This document shows positions 11,323 to 19,771 of a DNA stretch of 64,000 bases, piece after piece. This DNA comes from Roseateles oligotrophus. Lineage in GTDB: Bacteria > Pseudomonadota > Gammaproteobacteria > Burkholderiales > Burkholderiaceae_C. Within the stretch, counting starts at the first letter, position 1. Every line of letters starts with the position of its first letter. Position numbers and translations under genes: made by a program. The stretch covers positions 744,001 to 808,000 of the forward strand of contig NZ_JACHLP010000001.1 in assembly GCF_014204525.1 (NCBI RefSeq). Direction: 5' to 3'. The notes under the pieces were generated by a model. The model saw nothing but the letters and a program-made list of their open reading frames with translations, was not told the origin of the DNA and ran no database searches.

Positions 11323-12318
11323 TCAGGCGTAGTTCAGCTCCCCCGATTTGCCCCAGAACACCCGGTAGGCAAACACGGTATAGCCCAGAATCGCCGGCAC
11401 CGTCAGCGCCGCCCCCCACAGAATGAAGCGCAAGGAGTCGGTGGCTGCCGCAGCTTGCCAGACCGTCATGCGATCCATGATGACAAAGGGAAACAGACTG
11501 TAGGCCAGGCCCAGAAAGCCCAGGAGCATCACCACCACCATCAGTGCGAAAGGCGCCCAGCAGAGCTTGCCCAGCACCCGGTGCGAGTTCAGCAGGCCGC
11601 GCAGGGCCAACAAGGACAGGGCCGTCATCAAGGGGATGGGCAGCAAGGCGATGAACTCCGGCAGGCTGAACCAGCGCGCCGCCACCGTGGGGCTGACCAG
11701 GGGCGTGATCACGGACACCAGCAGCAGGCCCAGCAGCACGGCCGGCCAGGCCAGCTTGGCGCGGCGCACGGCCAGGGTCTGCAACTCGCCCTCCATCTTC
11801 ATGATCAGCCAGGCCGCACCCAGCAAGGCGTAGGCGGCCGCCAGCGCCAGCGCGATCACCGCGGCAAAAGCGGTATAGGCCCAGCCCTCGGCAAAGCCGG
11901 TGATGTAGCGCGCCAGCATCCAGCCCTGGGCCGTGGCGGCCAGGGCCGAGCCACCCATAAAGGCCGCGTTCCACAAGGGCTTCCACTGGGCTTGCGCCTT
12001 GACGCGGAAGTCGAAGGCCACGCCGCGCAGCATCAGGCCCAGCAGCATCAGCGCCACCGGCAGGTAGAGCGCCTGCAGAATCAGGCCATGGGCCTTGGGA
12101 AAGGCCACCAGCAAGAGCCCCACGCCCAGCACCAGCCAGGTTTCATTGGCGTCCCAGAAGGGGCCGATGGAGGCGACCATGCGGTCCTGCTGCGCCTCGC
12201 TCGCCCCCAGCATCAACAGGCCCACGCCGAGGTCATAGCCGTCCAGCACCACATAGATCAGCAGGGCCAAGCCCATCAGGCCCAGGAAAACCAGGGGCAT
12301 CCATTCAGTCGCGCTCAT
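11323..12318 (-). CDS. cydB: Cytochrome bd-type quinol oxidase subunit II (cyanide-insensitive type)
   Basis: It is the second subunit of a bd-family terminal oxidase in the inner membrane, which reduces oxygen with quinol without pumping protons. The 331-residue protein has about eight or nine membrane helices. It begins with the family pattern MPLVFLGLMGLALLIYVVLDGYDLGVG, and GPFWDANETWLVLGVG near residue 50 is diagnostic. The ATG overlaps the cydA stop codon by four bases (ATGA), showing translational coupling. No CydX-like small subunit gene was found after the stop. Confidence 0.95.
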   Translation of the reverse strand: MSATEWMPLVFLGLMGLALLIYVVLDGYDLGVGLLMLGASEAQQDRMVASIGPFWDANETWLVLGVGLLLVAFPKAHGLILQALYLPVALMLLGLMLRGVAFDFRVKAQAQWKPLWNAAFMGGSALAATAQGWMLARYITGFAEGWAYTAFAAVIALALAAAYALLGAAWLIMKMEGELQTLAVRRAKLAWPAVLLGLLLVSVITPLVSPTVAARWFSLPEFIALLPIPLMTALSLLALRGLLNSHRVLGKLCWAPFALMVVVMLLGFLGLAYSLFPFVIMDRMTVWQAAAATDSLRFILWGAALTVPAILGYTVFAYRVFWGKSGELNYA

Positions 12319-13673
12319 GCTTGCAAGCCCCCCTGAGTCAGCGTTGAAGAAGAAGTCTGCGCTTCGGAGGGCAGCCCCTTCTCCGCCATGTATTTGATGA
12401 CCGAGACATAGGCCACGATCAGGCCCAGATACAGGCTCACATAGCCTGCCAAGGTGGCGGCGATCATGGGTGCCGGCGTGCTGGAGGCCACGTCCGCCGT
12501 GCGCAAGAGGCCGTAGACGATGAAGGGCTGGCGGCCGATCTCGGTCACATACCAGCCGGCCACCGTGGCCAGCCAGCCCGAGAAGCCCATGCCCGTCAGC
12601 CCCCACAAGAGCCAACGTGGCATGGCCTCCAGGCGCCAGCCGCGGCGGCGGTACAGCCACAGGCCGGCCCAGCTGAAGGCCAGCATCAAGAGGCCCAGGC
12701 CCACCATGATGCGAAAGCCGAAGAACAGCGGCGCCACCGGCGGGTGGGCACCCTGGAACTCGTTCAGGCCGCGGATCTCGCCCTCGGGGTCGTGGGTCAG
12801 GATCAGGCTGGCGCCCTTGGGAATGGCCAGCGCAAAGTCGTTGCTGCGCGTGCGCTCATTGGGCCAGGCGAACAGCAGCAGGGGCGCGCCCTTCTCGGTC
12901 TGCCACACGCCCTCCATCGCCGCCACCTTGGCGGGCTGATGCGCCAGGGTATTGAGGCCGTGCAGATCGCCCACAAAGATCTGCACGGGAATCAGCACGG
13001 CCCCCAGCGTCAGGCCCACCCGCATCACCTTGGCGCTGCTGGCCTGGGCCCGGCCCTTGAGCATCTGCCAGGCGCTGACAGCGGCCAGGAAGAAGGCCAC
13101 CGTCAGGCCCGAGGCCAGCAGCTTGTGGCTGAGGCGGTAGGGCAGCGAGGGGTTGAAGATGATGGCCCACCAGTCCTTGGCGAAGAACTCGCCGTTGATG
13201 AGCTCATGCCCCTGCGGGGTCTGCATCCAGGAGTTGAGGCTGAGGATCCAGAAGGCGCTCAGCGTCGTGCCAACGGCCACCAGCAGGGTCGCGCACAGAT
13301 GAACCCGCTCGCTCACCCGGCCATGGCCGAACAGCATGATGCCCAGAAAGCCCGCCTCCAGAAAAAAGGCCGTCAGCACCTCATAACCCAGCAGCGGGCC
13401 GGCGATATTGCCGGCTTTTTCCATAAAGCCGGGCCAGTTGGTGCCGAACTGGAAGCTCATGGTGATGCCGCTGACCACGCCCAGGGCAAAGCTCAGGGCG
13501 AACACCTTGGTCCAGAAGCGGTAGGCCTGCAGCCAGGCGGCGTCCTGGGTCTTGAGCCAGCGCCAGCGGAAGAACAGCAGCATCCAGCCCATCGCGATAT
13601 TGATGGTGGGGAAGAGGATGTGGAAGGTGATATTGGCCGCAAACTGCATGCGGGCCAGCACGAGGGCGTCCAT
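12315..13673 (-). CDS. cydA: Cytochrome bd-type quinol oxidase subunit I (CioA-like)
   Basis: This heme-carrying subunit is 452 residues. An early His in NITFHILFPTINI (about residue 18) is the high-spin heme ligand. The segment GVVSGITMSFQFGTNWPGF and the motif EIGRQPFIVYGLLRTADVAS follow the family closely. The loop between helices 6 and 7 is short compared with E. coli CydA, the mark of the cyanide-insensitive CIO class. It is preceded by a GbsR-type regulator ending four bases upstream and is coupled to cydB, so the three genes form one leftward operon. Confidence 0.95.
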   Translation of the reverse strand: MDALVLARMQFAANITFHILFPTINIAMGWMLLFFRWRWLKTQDAAWLQAYRFWTKVFALSFALGVVSGITMSFQFGTNWPGFMEKAGNIAGPLLGYEVLTAFFLEAGFLGIMLFGHGRVSERVHLCATLLVAVGTTLSAFWILSLNSWMQTPQGHELINGEFFAKDWWAIIFNPSLPYRLSHKLLASGLTVAFFLAAVSAWQMLKGRAQASSAKVMRVGLTLGAVLIPVQIFVGDLHGLNTLAHQPAKVAAMEGVWQTEKGAPLLLFAWPNERTRSNDFALAIPKGASLILTHDPEGEIRGLNEFQGAHPPVAPLFFGFRIMVGLGLLMLAFSWAGLWLYRRRGWRLEAMPRWLLWGLTGMGFSGWLATVAGWYVTEIGRQPFIVYGLLRTADVASSTPAPMIAATLAGYVSLYLGLIVAYVSVIKYMAEKGLPSEAQTSSSTLTQGGLQA

Positions 13674-13676
13674 GGC

Positions 13677-14240
13677 TCAGCGCTCCAGCCGGCTGGGCGC
13701 CGGTTTGACCTTGCCGGTGAATTCCAGCAGCTTCTGCACCTTGGCGCCCATCTTCATCAGCTGGGCCAGGGTCTGCGAGTCCAGGCGCTGCACATCGTCG
13801 AACCAGCCCGTCATCAGCTCGATCAGATCGTGCATGCTGCGCATGCGGGCCTGGGCCACCCGGTCCTCCTCGGTCTTGGGCGTCTCCAGCAAGGCATTGC
13901 GCAGCATCGACAAGGTGGGCTCGATCTCGCGCCGGCGCCGCTCCTCGGCAAGGGTGCGGAAGATCTCCCAGGCGTCGGCCGGAGCCTCGAAATACTCGCG
14001 CCGGTCGCCCGGCAGATGGCGCAGCTTGACCAGGCGCCAGGCCTGCAACTCCTTCAGCCCCATGGACACATTGGAGCGACTGAACTCCAGCGCCTCGGCC
14101 ATCTCATCGGCATTGAGCGCCTGGGGGGAAACATAGATCAGGGCATAGATCTGCCCCACCGTTCGATTGATGCCCCAGCGGCTGCCCATCTCGCCAAAAT
14201 GGGCGACGAAGCTGCGCACCAGGGGACTCATGGTCTGCAT
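13677..14240 (-). CDS. GbsR/MarR family transcriptional regulator
   Basis: This 187-residue protein has an N-terminal winged helix: GRTVGQIYALIYVSPQALNADEMAEALEFSRSNVSMGLKEL reads as the GbsR pattern, with the recognition helix at SRSNVSMGLKEL near residues 53-65. A long helical tail follows, probably for dimerisation. It is the first gene of the operon with cydAB and diverges from the AhpD-like gene, so it probably controls both and itself. The inverted repeat at 14327-14346 in the divergent gap is the best operator candidate. The effector is unknown. Confidence 0.85.
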   Translation of the reverse strand: MQTMSPLVRSFVAHFGEMGSRWGINRTVGQIYALIYVSPQALNADEMAEALEFSRSNVSMGLKELQAWRLVKLRHLPGDRREYFEAPADAWEIFRTLAEERRRREIEPTLSMLRNALLETPKTEEDRVAQARMRSMHDLIELMTGWFDDVQRLDSQTLAQLMKMGAKVQKLLEFTGKVKPAPSRLER

Positions 14241-14326
14241 GATCTAGCACTCTCTTTTCTGCTTGGACTTGAACTGGCGCAAAACGGCTGCACCCCGGCC
14301 TTTGATTTGCCGCAAAGTTTATCGAA

Positions 14327-14346
14327 TTTTCAGTAATTATTGAAAA
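14327..14346. promoter_or_regulatory. Candidate operator between the GbsR gene and the AhpD-like gene
   Basis: TTTTCA and TGAAAA are perfect inverted arms around GTAATTAT, in an AT-rich island of an otherwise GC-rich gap between divergent genes. Confidence 0.5.
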
Positions 14347-14446
14347 CTCAAGAAAAACAAAACCCGACACGGCGCAAGGCGATTGCCCGGCCGCAGCCGT
14401 CAATAATGTGGCCATCTTTCTCAGCCAACACAGGGATCAACAGACC

Positions 14447-14899
14447 ATGACCGCCGTTCGCATCGACTACGCAGAATTCGCCAAACTCGCCCCCGGCGTC
14501 ACCGAGGGCCTGGGCGCCATCGGCAAGGCGGTGGCCGGATCGACGCTGGGCAAGGACTTGATCGAGCTGATCAAGCTGCGCGCCTCCCAGCTCAATGGCT
14601 GCGCTTTTTGTCTGCAGTTCCACCTCAATCTGGCCCGCAGCCTGCACCTGCCCGCCGAGAAGCTGGACCTGCTGGCCACCTGGGCCGAGGCACCCGTCTA
14701 CAGCCCGCGCGAGCGCATCGCCCTGGCCTTTGCCGAGCGCCTGACGCTCAGCGCCCAGGGCGATGTGGACGACGCCTTGTTCGCCCAGGCCCTGGCCGAG
14801 TTCGGCCCCGCCGATCTGAGCTTGCTGACCGCCTCGGTGGCCCACATCAATGCCTGGAACCGCATCGGCAAGGTCTTGCGCTTCACGCCGCCCATCTAA
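14447..14899 (+). CDS. AhpD-like carboxymuconolactone decarboxylase family protein
   Basis: This 150-residue all-helical protein has the AhpD redox motif, LRASQLNGCAFCLQFHLNLARSL. The CxxC and following His near residues 53-60 form the peroxidase/thiol-disulfide centre. Relatives act as alkylhydroperoxidases or disulfide reductants. It is divergent from the GbsR-cydAB operon. Pairing with an oxygen-scavenging oxidase fits an oxidative-stress role, though that link is inference. Confidence 0.88.
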   Translation: MTAVRIDYAEFAKLAPGVTEGLGAIGKAVAGSTLGKDLIELIKLRASQLNGCAFCLQFHLNLARSLHLPAEKLDLLATWAEAPVYSPRERIALAFAERLTLSAQGDVDDALFAQALAEFGPADLSLLTASVAHINAWNRIGKVLRFTPPI

Positions 14900-14913
14900 G
14901 CCCAGGCCCAAAA

Positions 14914-15495
14914 TTGAGGCGGGCACTGACCGTTCTGCAAGGCCCACGCCTGCTGCTGCGCGCCCCGGCCGCCAGCATGCAGGCGCAAGTGCTGGACTAC
15001 CACTTGCGCAACCAGGCCTTTTTCGCGCCCTGGGACCCCGCTTACCCGGCCGATTTTTTCGAAGCCGAGGGCGTGGCCCAGCGCCTGGCGCAAGGGCTGA
15101 CGTCGTTTGCCGAAGGCAGGGCCTACCGCTTCTGGCTGAGCCTGGCCAGCGCGCCCGAGCGCCTGATCGGCAGCATCCACTTCTCGCAAGTGGCACGCGG
15201 TCCGTTCCAGAACACCTTGCTGGGCTATAGCCTGGACGAGCAGGCCCAGGGCCAGGGCCTGATGAACGAGGGCTTGCGCCTGGCGATTGCCGAGATGTTC
15301 AGCCCCCGCGTGCAACTGCACCGCATCCAGGCCGCGGTGCAGCCGCAGAACCGGCCCAGCCTGGCCGTGCTGCGCCGCCTGGGCTTCGCCTCCCAGGGCC
15401 TGAGCCCACGCTATCTCTTCATCAACGGGGCCTGGCGGGACCACGAGGTCTTTGCCCTGCTCAACCCGGCCTGGCCGGACGAACAAGCCCCCTGA
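14914..15495 (+). CDS. RimJ/RimL-like GNAT N-acetyltransferase
   Basis: The frame encodes LQGPRLLLRAPAASMQAQVLDYHLRNQAFF, which matches the N-terminus of RimJ-type acetyltransferases. IGSIHFSQV, then LGYSLDEQAQGQGLMNEGL (acetyl-CoA motif A, with QGQGLM in place of QGKGYA) and AAVQPQNRPSLAVLRRLGF follow. No ATG suits; the best start is TTG at 14914, 15 bases after the AhpD stop, giving 193 residues. The order suggests co-transcription with the AhpD-like gene. RimJ acetylates ribosomal protein S5, but many family members have other targets. Confidence 0.83.
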   Translation: MRRALTVLQGPRLLLRAPAASMQAQVLDYHLRNQAFFAPWDPAYPADFFEAEGVAQRLAQGLTSFAEGRAYRFWLSLASAPERLIGSIHFSQVARGPFQNTLLGYSLDEQAQGQGLMNEGLRLAIAEMFSPRVQLHRIQAAVQPQNRPSLAVLRRLGFASQGLSPRYLFINGAWRDHEVFALLNPAWPDEQAP

Positions 15496-15512
15496 GCGCA
15501 GCGGGCCGCCGC

Positions 15513-15599
15513 TCAGCCGCGGCTCCACAACAAGCCCAGCGCCAGCAGCAGGGCCAGCAAGGCCAGCAGCAGGCCTGCATAGTGTTGGAGCCATTTCAT
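15513..15599 (-). CDS. Possible 28-residue membrane peptide
   Basis: A short leftward frame encodes one basic start (MKWLQHYAG), a single hydrophobic helix of about 18 Leu/Ala residues and a WSRG end. It looks like a small inner-membrane protein. However, no convincing ribosome site precedes it, and Leu/Ala runs arise easily in GC-rich antisense DNA. Doubtful. Confidence 0.22.
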   Translation of the reverse strand: MKWLQHYAGLLLALLALLLALGLLWSRG

Positions 15600-15605
15600 G
15601 CTTTT

Positions 15606-15659
15606 TACTTTACATTGATTTTTTATTGTTTTACAGTAATTTCTTATCAATACAAAGTA
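15606..15659. promoter_or_regulatory. AT-rich promoter region with inverted repeat before the DUF2975/XRE pair
   Basis: TACTTTACATTGAT (15606-15619) and ATCAATACAAAGTA (15646-15659) pair at 12 of 14 positions. TTTACA boxes lie at 15610 and 15630, with TACAGT at 15632 and TACAAA at 15651 as possible -10 elements. The region is sharply AT-rich against its surroundings. It is a likely autoregulated promoter for the downstream HTH gene pair. Confidence 0.5.
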
Positions 15660-15665
15660 AGTCGC

Positions 15666-16247
15666 ATGGACATGTCCAGACGCCAGAATCAGCCCCCAGC
15701 GGCGCCCTCGGCCAGCTCCTCGATGGCCATGAAACGCCTGGCCTGGTGCATCAAGCTGTGCTGCCTGCTGGGTGCTCTGTTCACGCTGGTCGCGCCCGCC
15801 ATGTTCTGGAGCCAGCCGGACTGGGTGGAGAGTTCCATGCACCAGACGCTGGTGAGCGAGTCCGTCGCCCTGCAGACCGACGGGCCAGCGCTGTTCTACG
15901 GCTGGCTGAGCAGCTGGCTGGTCGGCGGCCTGCGCCTGTTCGCCCTGTGGCAGGTCTGGGCCTTGTTCAGCTGCTATCAGCGCGGTGAGGTCTTCGGGCT
16001 GGAGCCGGTGCGGCGCCTGCGCCGCTTTGCCGCGGCCCTGGTCGCCCACACCCTGGCCGCCCCCTTGAGCGACACCCTGGCCGTGCTGGCGCTGACGCTG
16101 GGCAACCCGCCGGGCAAGCGGGTGCTGACCCTGCACTTCGCCTTCGAACATGGCTACAGCCTGTTTTTCGGCCTGCTGTTCTGGGCCATCGCCCGGGTCA
16201 TGTTCGAGGCCAGCCGCGTCGCGCAGGAAAACGCGGAGTTCGTCTGA
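15666..16247 (+). CDS. DUF2975 membrane protein
   Basis: This 193-residue inner-membrane protein has four predicted helices (around residues 22-44, 77-98, 117-140 and 160-180). The arrangement, with a FSCYQRGEVFGLEPVRRLRRFA segment between helices 2 and 3, fits DUF2975. Such genes are usually followed by a small Xre-type regulator, as here: the stop and the next ATG share bases (TGATG). The pair resembles YoaS/YozG of Bacillus. A membrane protein that modulates the regulator is a plausible but unproven model. Confidence 0.72.
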   Translation: MDMSRRQNQPPAAPSASSSMAMKRLAWCIKLCCLLGALFTLVAPAMFWSQPDWVESSMHQTLVSESVALQTDGPALFYGWLSSWLVGGLRLFALWQVWALFSCYQRGEVFGLEPVRRLRRFAAALVAHTLAAPLSDTLAVLALTLGNPPGKRVLTLHFAFEHGYSLFFGLLFWAIARVMFEASRVAQENAEFV

Positions 16248-16489
16248 TGCCCATCCTCGTCACCTTGGACGTGATGCTGGCCCGCCGCAAAATGCGCTCA
16301 CGCGAGCTGGCCGAGCTGGTCGGCATCACCGAGGCCAATCTCTCCCTGCTCAAATCCGGCAAGGTGCGCGGCGTGCGCTTCGACACCTTGGCCGCCATCT
16401 GCCGCGCGCTGGACTGCCAGCCCGGTGATCTGCTCAGCTATGTGGACGGGCCCGAGCCCAGAGGCGATGGCGATGACGAAGCCGCTTGA
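16247..16489 (+). CDS. Small Xre/Cro-type HTH regulator (YozG-like)
   Basis: This 80-residue protein begins MPILVTLDVMLARRKMRSRELAELVGITEANLSLLKSGKVRGVRFDTLAAICRALDCQPGDLLSY, the complete single HTH_26-type DNA-binding domain. The recognition helix is around TEANLSLLKSGK. A short acidic tail follows. It is coupled to the DUF2975 gene by an overlapping stop/start and probably binds the inverted repeat upstream of that gene. Confidence 0.88.
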   Translation: MPILVTLDVMLARRKMRSRELAELVGITEANLSLLKSGKVRGVRFDTLAAICRALDCQPGDLLSYVDGPEPRGDGDDEAA

Positions 16490-17081
16490 TCCGCGCCGTG
16501 CCGGCCTGCTCGGCCTGTTGGCCCTGCTGCACCTGGGCCTGGCCTGGCTGATGCTTCATCAGCTGCGCACACAAGCGGCCGGCGCGGCGCCGGCCCGCAC
16601 GAGCATCAGCGTCAGCCTGTTGCTGGATAGCCCCAAACCGCCCAAGCCCAGCAAACCCAGCCCCAGCCCGAACCCGCTGCCCCCAAAACCGGCAGCCACG
16701 CTGCGGCCGCCGCCCCCGGTTCAAACCCGCCCAGAACCAGCGCCCCAGGCCACGGCGGTTTCCAGCCTGGCCACCAGCTTGCCGGCGACCTCGGCGCCTG
16801 CGACCGCGACTGCGGCCCAGCCCCCGGTGACCGGCTCCATCCTCGACAGCGAAGCCACCCGCCGCGCCCTGCGCATGGCGGCCAAGACCCCGCTGCTATC
16901 CGAACGGGCGGCCGGCGCCATGGGCGAAGAGCCGCTCAGCGCCGAACAAAAACTGGCCCAGGAAATGAAAAAAGCCGGCACCGGCGACTGCCTGAAGGGC
17001 GAGTTCCTTGGTGCCGGTTCCGGCCTGCTGAGCATTCCCTTCTGGCTGCTGGCCGAGGCCCGCGGCAAGTGCAGCAAATAG
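16467..17081 (+). CDS. Membrane-anchored proline-rich protein, TonB-like N-terminus
   Basis: The protein has about 204 residues. One N-terminal membrane helix (LLGLLALLHLGLAWLMLHQL) is followed by a Pro/Lys/Ala-rich stalk (SPKPPKPSKPSPSPNP and onward to about residue 110). A C-terminal globular part has two Cys (DCLKGEF, GKCSK), probably a disulfide. This is the layout of TonB-type periplasm-spanning proteins, but I cannot see the TonB C-terminal fold. The start overlaps the end of the HTH gene by 22 bases, so co-expression is likely. Another ATG lies two codons on. Function unknown. Confidence 0.62.
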   Translation: MAMTKPLDPRRAGLLGLLALLHLGLAWLMLHQLRTQAAGAAPARTSISVSLLLDSPKPPKPSKPSPSPNPLPPKPAATLRPPPPVQTRPEPAPQATAVSSLATSLPATSAPATATAAQPPVTGSILDSEATRRALRMAAKTPLLSERAAGAMGEEPLSAEQKLAQEMKKAGTGDCLKGEFLGAGSGLLSIPFWLLAEARGKCSK

Positions 17082-17172
17082 CGCCGCGTTTCAAGAACTC
17101 CCAGCCCTCGCTTCGCTCCGGTCCGCCATCCCACCACTTTTCACGCTTGCTCCAAGAGAGTCGCCCGCCGAT

Positions 17173-17964
17173 ATGAAGAAGCCCCTGCATTCATCAACCC
17201 TCCACCGTCCGGCATTGCTGGGCGGTGCCTTGCTGCTGAGCGCAGCCGCCTTCGCACAAATACCGGCCGCCCCCGCGGCCTCGGCCACCGAACAGCTCGA
17301 GACCGTCAAGGTGCAGATGCAGAAAGATCCGGCCGCCCTGCCCTACGCCAAGATGAACGAAGTGCTCACCAAACTGCAAAAAGTAGGCGAAGGCCTGGTG
17401 CGCCTGGACTTCAAGGTCGAGCCCAAAGACCCCAAGTACAGCGGCCCCGCGCCTAAGCTGGCGGTGGTCAGCGAAGAGCAGTACCTGCCCATCACCATGA
17501 ACAGCGAAGGCAAGTTCGCCCTGCCCATCCTGCCCGCCGAGCAGGCCAAGAACGCCGACCTGGCCACCAATATGCCCAAGGGCAGCCTGGGCATCCGCGG
17601 CCAGTTGGAGATCAACGTCAAGCCCGAGGATCTGGATATGGGCATGGTGCGCCGCATGATGCGGGTGGGCCACAGCTTGCGCAGCGAGATGCTGCCCTTT
17701 TATCTGCGCTGGCTGGTCCCGCAGCTGGAGGCCGTGCGCATCTGCAGCCCCCGCCCCGAGTGGGAGCTGAACTGGCGTGAAAACGGCCAGCTGATGGGCC
17801 TGCCCCTGCAGATGGACGCCAAGGCCCGCCAACCCGCCCCCAAGGACGACAAGGTGCTGGCGGACTACCGCTGCACCCTGCTCAGCGGCCAGGAGCGCTG
17901 GCCCGACTCGGCCAAGCTGATCGCACCCGAGGGCAGCAAGCTGAGCGTGCAGTTCAGCCGTTAG
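17173..17964 (+). CDS. Exported protein of unknown function
   Basis: The 263-residue protein has a clear signal peptide (MKKPLHSSTLHRPALLGGAL, with a cleavage site near AAAFAQ). The mature part is mixed alpha/beta with no motif I recognise. There are two Cys in the last third (VRICSPRPEWELNWRENG and DYRCTLLSGQERWP) that could form a disulfide. It follows the proline-rich protein by 91 bases and may share its promoter. It is probably periplasmic. Confidence 0.65.
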   Translation: MKKPLHSSTLHRPALLGGALLLSAAAFAQIPAAPAASATEQLETVKVQMQKDPAALPYAKMNEVLTKLQKVGEGLVRLDFKVEPKDPKYSGPAPKLAVVSEEQYLPITMNSEGKFALPILPAEQAKNADLATNMPKGSLGIRGQLEINVKPEDLDMGMVRRMMRVGHSLRSEMLPFYLRWLVPQLEAVRICSPRPEWELNWRENGQLMGLPLQMDAKARQPAPKDDKVLADYRCTLLSGQERWPDSAKLIAPEGSKLSVQFSR

Positions 17965-17988
17965 CGCTCCGAATGAGGCTGCGCAGGC

Positions 17989-18471
17989 TCAGGCGCGGAA
18001 CTTCTCCAAGGCTGCGCCGCTGATGCGGCAGATGCGCCAGTCGGGCAGCACGGTGGCGCCCATGCGCTGGTAAAAGCCGATGGCATCCTCATTCCAGTCC
18101 AGCACCGCCCACTCAAAGCGGCCGTAATCGCGCTCCAGGGCGATCTGCGCCAGGCGGGTCAGCATGCCCTTGCCCAGGCCCGAGCCCCGATGAGCGGAGC
18201 GCACATACAAATCCTCCAGATAGAGGCCGGGCTTGCCCAGAAAGGTGCTGAAGTTGGTGAAGAACAGGGCGAAGCCCACCGCCTCACCCTCGATCTCCCC
18301 GATCAAGGCCTCGACGACGGCCTTGTCACCAAAGAGGTGGGTGTGCAAGCGGTCTGCCGTCAATGACAGCAGATGGCTCAGGCCCTCGAACTCGGCCAGT
18401 TCTTCAATCAGTCCAAGCAGGGCCGGTACATCGCCGGCTTGGGCGGGGCGCAGGGCGTAATTTGTCGTCAT
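17989..18471 (-). CDS. GNAT N-acetyltransferase, diamine/spermidine acetyltransferase-like
   Basis: This protein of about 160 residues has GDVPALLGLIEELAEFEGL at the N-terminus. FFTNFSTFLGKPGLYLEDLYVRSAHRGSGLGKGML follows, matching the SAT-type order in which FSTF..PGLYLEDLYV precedes the acetyl-CoA loop RGSGLG. The end, EWAVLDWNEDAIGFYQRMGA, is also typical. The substrate is probably a small amine, inferred from the family only. The start at MTTNYALRP was preferred over an ATG five codons upstream; neither has a strong ribosome site. Confidence 0.85.
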   Translation of the reverse strand: MTTNYALRPAQAGDVPALLGLIEELAEFEGLSHLLSLTADRLHTHLFGDKAVVEALIGEIEGEAVGFALFFTNFSTFLGKPGLYLEDLYVRSAHRGSGLGKGMLTRLAQIALERDYGRFEWAVLDWNEDAIGFYQRMGATVLPDWRICRISGAALEKFRA

Positions 18472-18545
18472 GGGCGCATTCTGCATGCGAAGGCTTGTCG
18501 CTTGGCCGACAGCCGCCTAAGCAGCCAGACCCTATATTGCGCGAC

Positions 18546-19475
18546 ATGAACAGCCCCACACCCTATCTGCCACGCCGCAGCCACCGCAGCCAATTCATCA
18601 GCCTGCGCGGGCTGCGCCACCATCTGCTGCGCTGGGGCGAGGACGTGCCCAGCAGCGCCGACCGGCCACTGCTGGTGCTGCTGCACGGCTGGATGGACGT
18701 GGGCGCCTCCTTCCAGTTCATGGTGGACGCCTTGTCGCGCCAACGCCCCATCGTCGCGCTGGACTGGCGCGGCTTCGGCCTGAGCGAACGCAGCCCCGCC
18801 GACAGCTACTGGTTCCCCGACTATCTGGGCGATCTGGACGCCTTGCTGGACCAGCTCAGCCCCGGCGCGCCGGTCGACCTGCTGGGCCACAGCATGGGTG
18901 GCAATGTGGTGATGAGTTATGCCGGCCTGCGCCCGCAGCGCATACGCCGGCTGATCAATCTGGAAGGCTTTGGTCTGCCCGACGCCGCCCCCGAACAAGC
19001 GCCCGAGCGCCTGATCGCCTGGCTGGATGAGCTGAAGGCCCCGCCCCAGCTCAAGCCCTACGACAGCCTGCAGGCCGTGGCCCAACGCCTGATCAAGACC
19101 AACCCCAGGCTGACGCCCGACAAGGCCGGCTGGCTGGCCCCGCATTGGTCCCATCAAGTCACGAGGCCGGACGGCGGCCTGGAGTGGCAGATCCTCGCCG
19201 ACCCGGCCCACAAGCAGAGCAACCCCGTGCTCTACCGGCGCGCCGAGGTACTGGCCTGCTGGGCGCGCATCGCAGCGCCAACGCTATGGGTGGAGGGCCG
19301 GGACACGGCCGTGCTGCGCTGGTTCGGTGATCGCTACCCCCGCGCCGACTTTGAGGAACGCATCGCCCGCGTGCCCCAGCTGCGCCGCGAAGTGCTGGCG
19401 CAGGCCGGCCATATGCTGCACCACGACCAGCCCGAGGCCCTGGCGCGCATTCTGGAGGATTTTTTGGGCGCCTAA
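18546..19475 (+). CDS. Alpha/beta hydrolase
   Basis: This 309-residue serine hydrolase has the oxyanion segment LLVLLHGWMDVGASFQFMVD near residue 45. The nucleophile elbow is LLGHSMGGNVVMSY (Ser near 117), the acid lies in PTLWVEGRDTAV, and the catalytic His is in QAGHMLHHDQPEAL near 293. All three catalytic residues are in place. The family covers esterases, epoxide hydrolases and MESH-like serine hydrolases; the natural substrate cannot be told. It overlaps the facing DUF4212 gene by four bases. Confidence 0.9.
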   Translation: MNSPTPYLPRRSHRSQFISLRGLRHHLLRWGEDVPSSADRPLLVLLHGWMDVGASFQFMVDALSRQRPIVALDWRGFGLSERSPADSYWFPDYLGDLDALLDQLSPGAPVDLLGHSMGGNVVMSYAGLRPQRIRRLINLEGFGLPDAAPEQAPERLIAWLDELKAPPQLKPYDSLQAVAQRLIKTNPRLTPDKAGWLAPHWSHQVTRPDGGLEWQILADPAHKQSNPVLYRRAEVLACWARIAAPTLWVEGRDTAVLRWFGDRYPRADFEERIARVPQLRREVLAQAGHMLHHDQPEALARILEDFLGA

Positions 19476-19771
19476 GCTTGCGGCTCGTCCGCCCGCGCCA
19501 GCTCGTCCAGGCGCCGCATGGCCCAGGCGTAATAAGCCACGATCAGGCAGAACACGGCCACCGCGCCCTGCGAGGCGACCCAGAAGCCGAAGGGCCAGCC
19601 GAAGAACTCGAAGGACAGCTGGCGCGCGAAGTAGATCAACACAAAGCTGACCAGGAACCAGGCCAGCAACAAGGCCACGGTCAGGCGCCGGGTGCGGCGC
19701 CAATAGGCCGAGCGCGCCGCCGCCACCTGCTGGCTGCGTTGGTTCAGGGCGTCGTAATCGGGCATGTCCAT
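19472..19771 (-). CDS. DUF4212 small membrane protein (orphan symporter small subunit)
   Basis: The 99-residue protein has two membrane helices, LTVALLLAWFLVSFVLIYFA and VASQGAVAVFCLIVAYYAWAM. Between them is the FARQLSFEFFGWPFGFW pattern of DUF4212. In most bacteria this subunit is encoded directly before a sodium/solute symporter (SSS family, acetate-like); here no symporter is adjacent. The start MDMPDYDALNQ is chosen because the preceding 21 codons are low-complexity and unsupported. Its stop codon overlaps the hydrolase gene end to end. Confidence 0.78.
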   Translation of the reverse strand: MDMPDYDALNQRSQQVAAARSAYWRRTRRLTVALLLAWFLVSFVLIYFARQLSFEFFGWPFGFWVASQGAVAVFCLIVAYYAWAMRRLDELARADEPQA

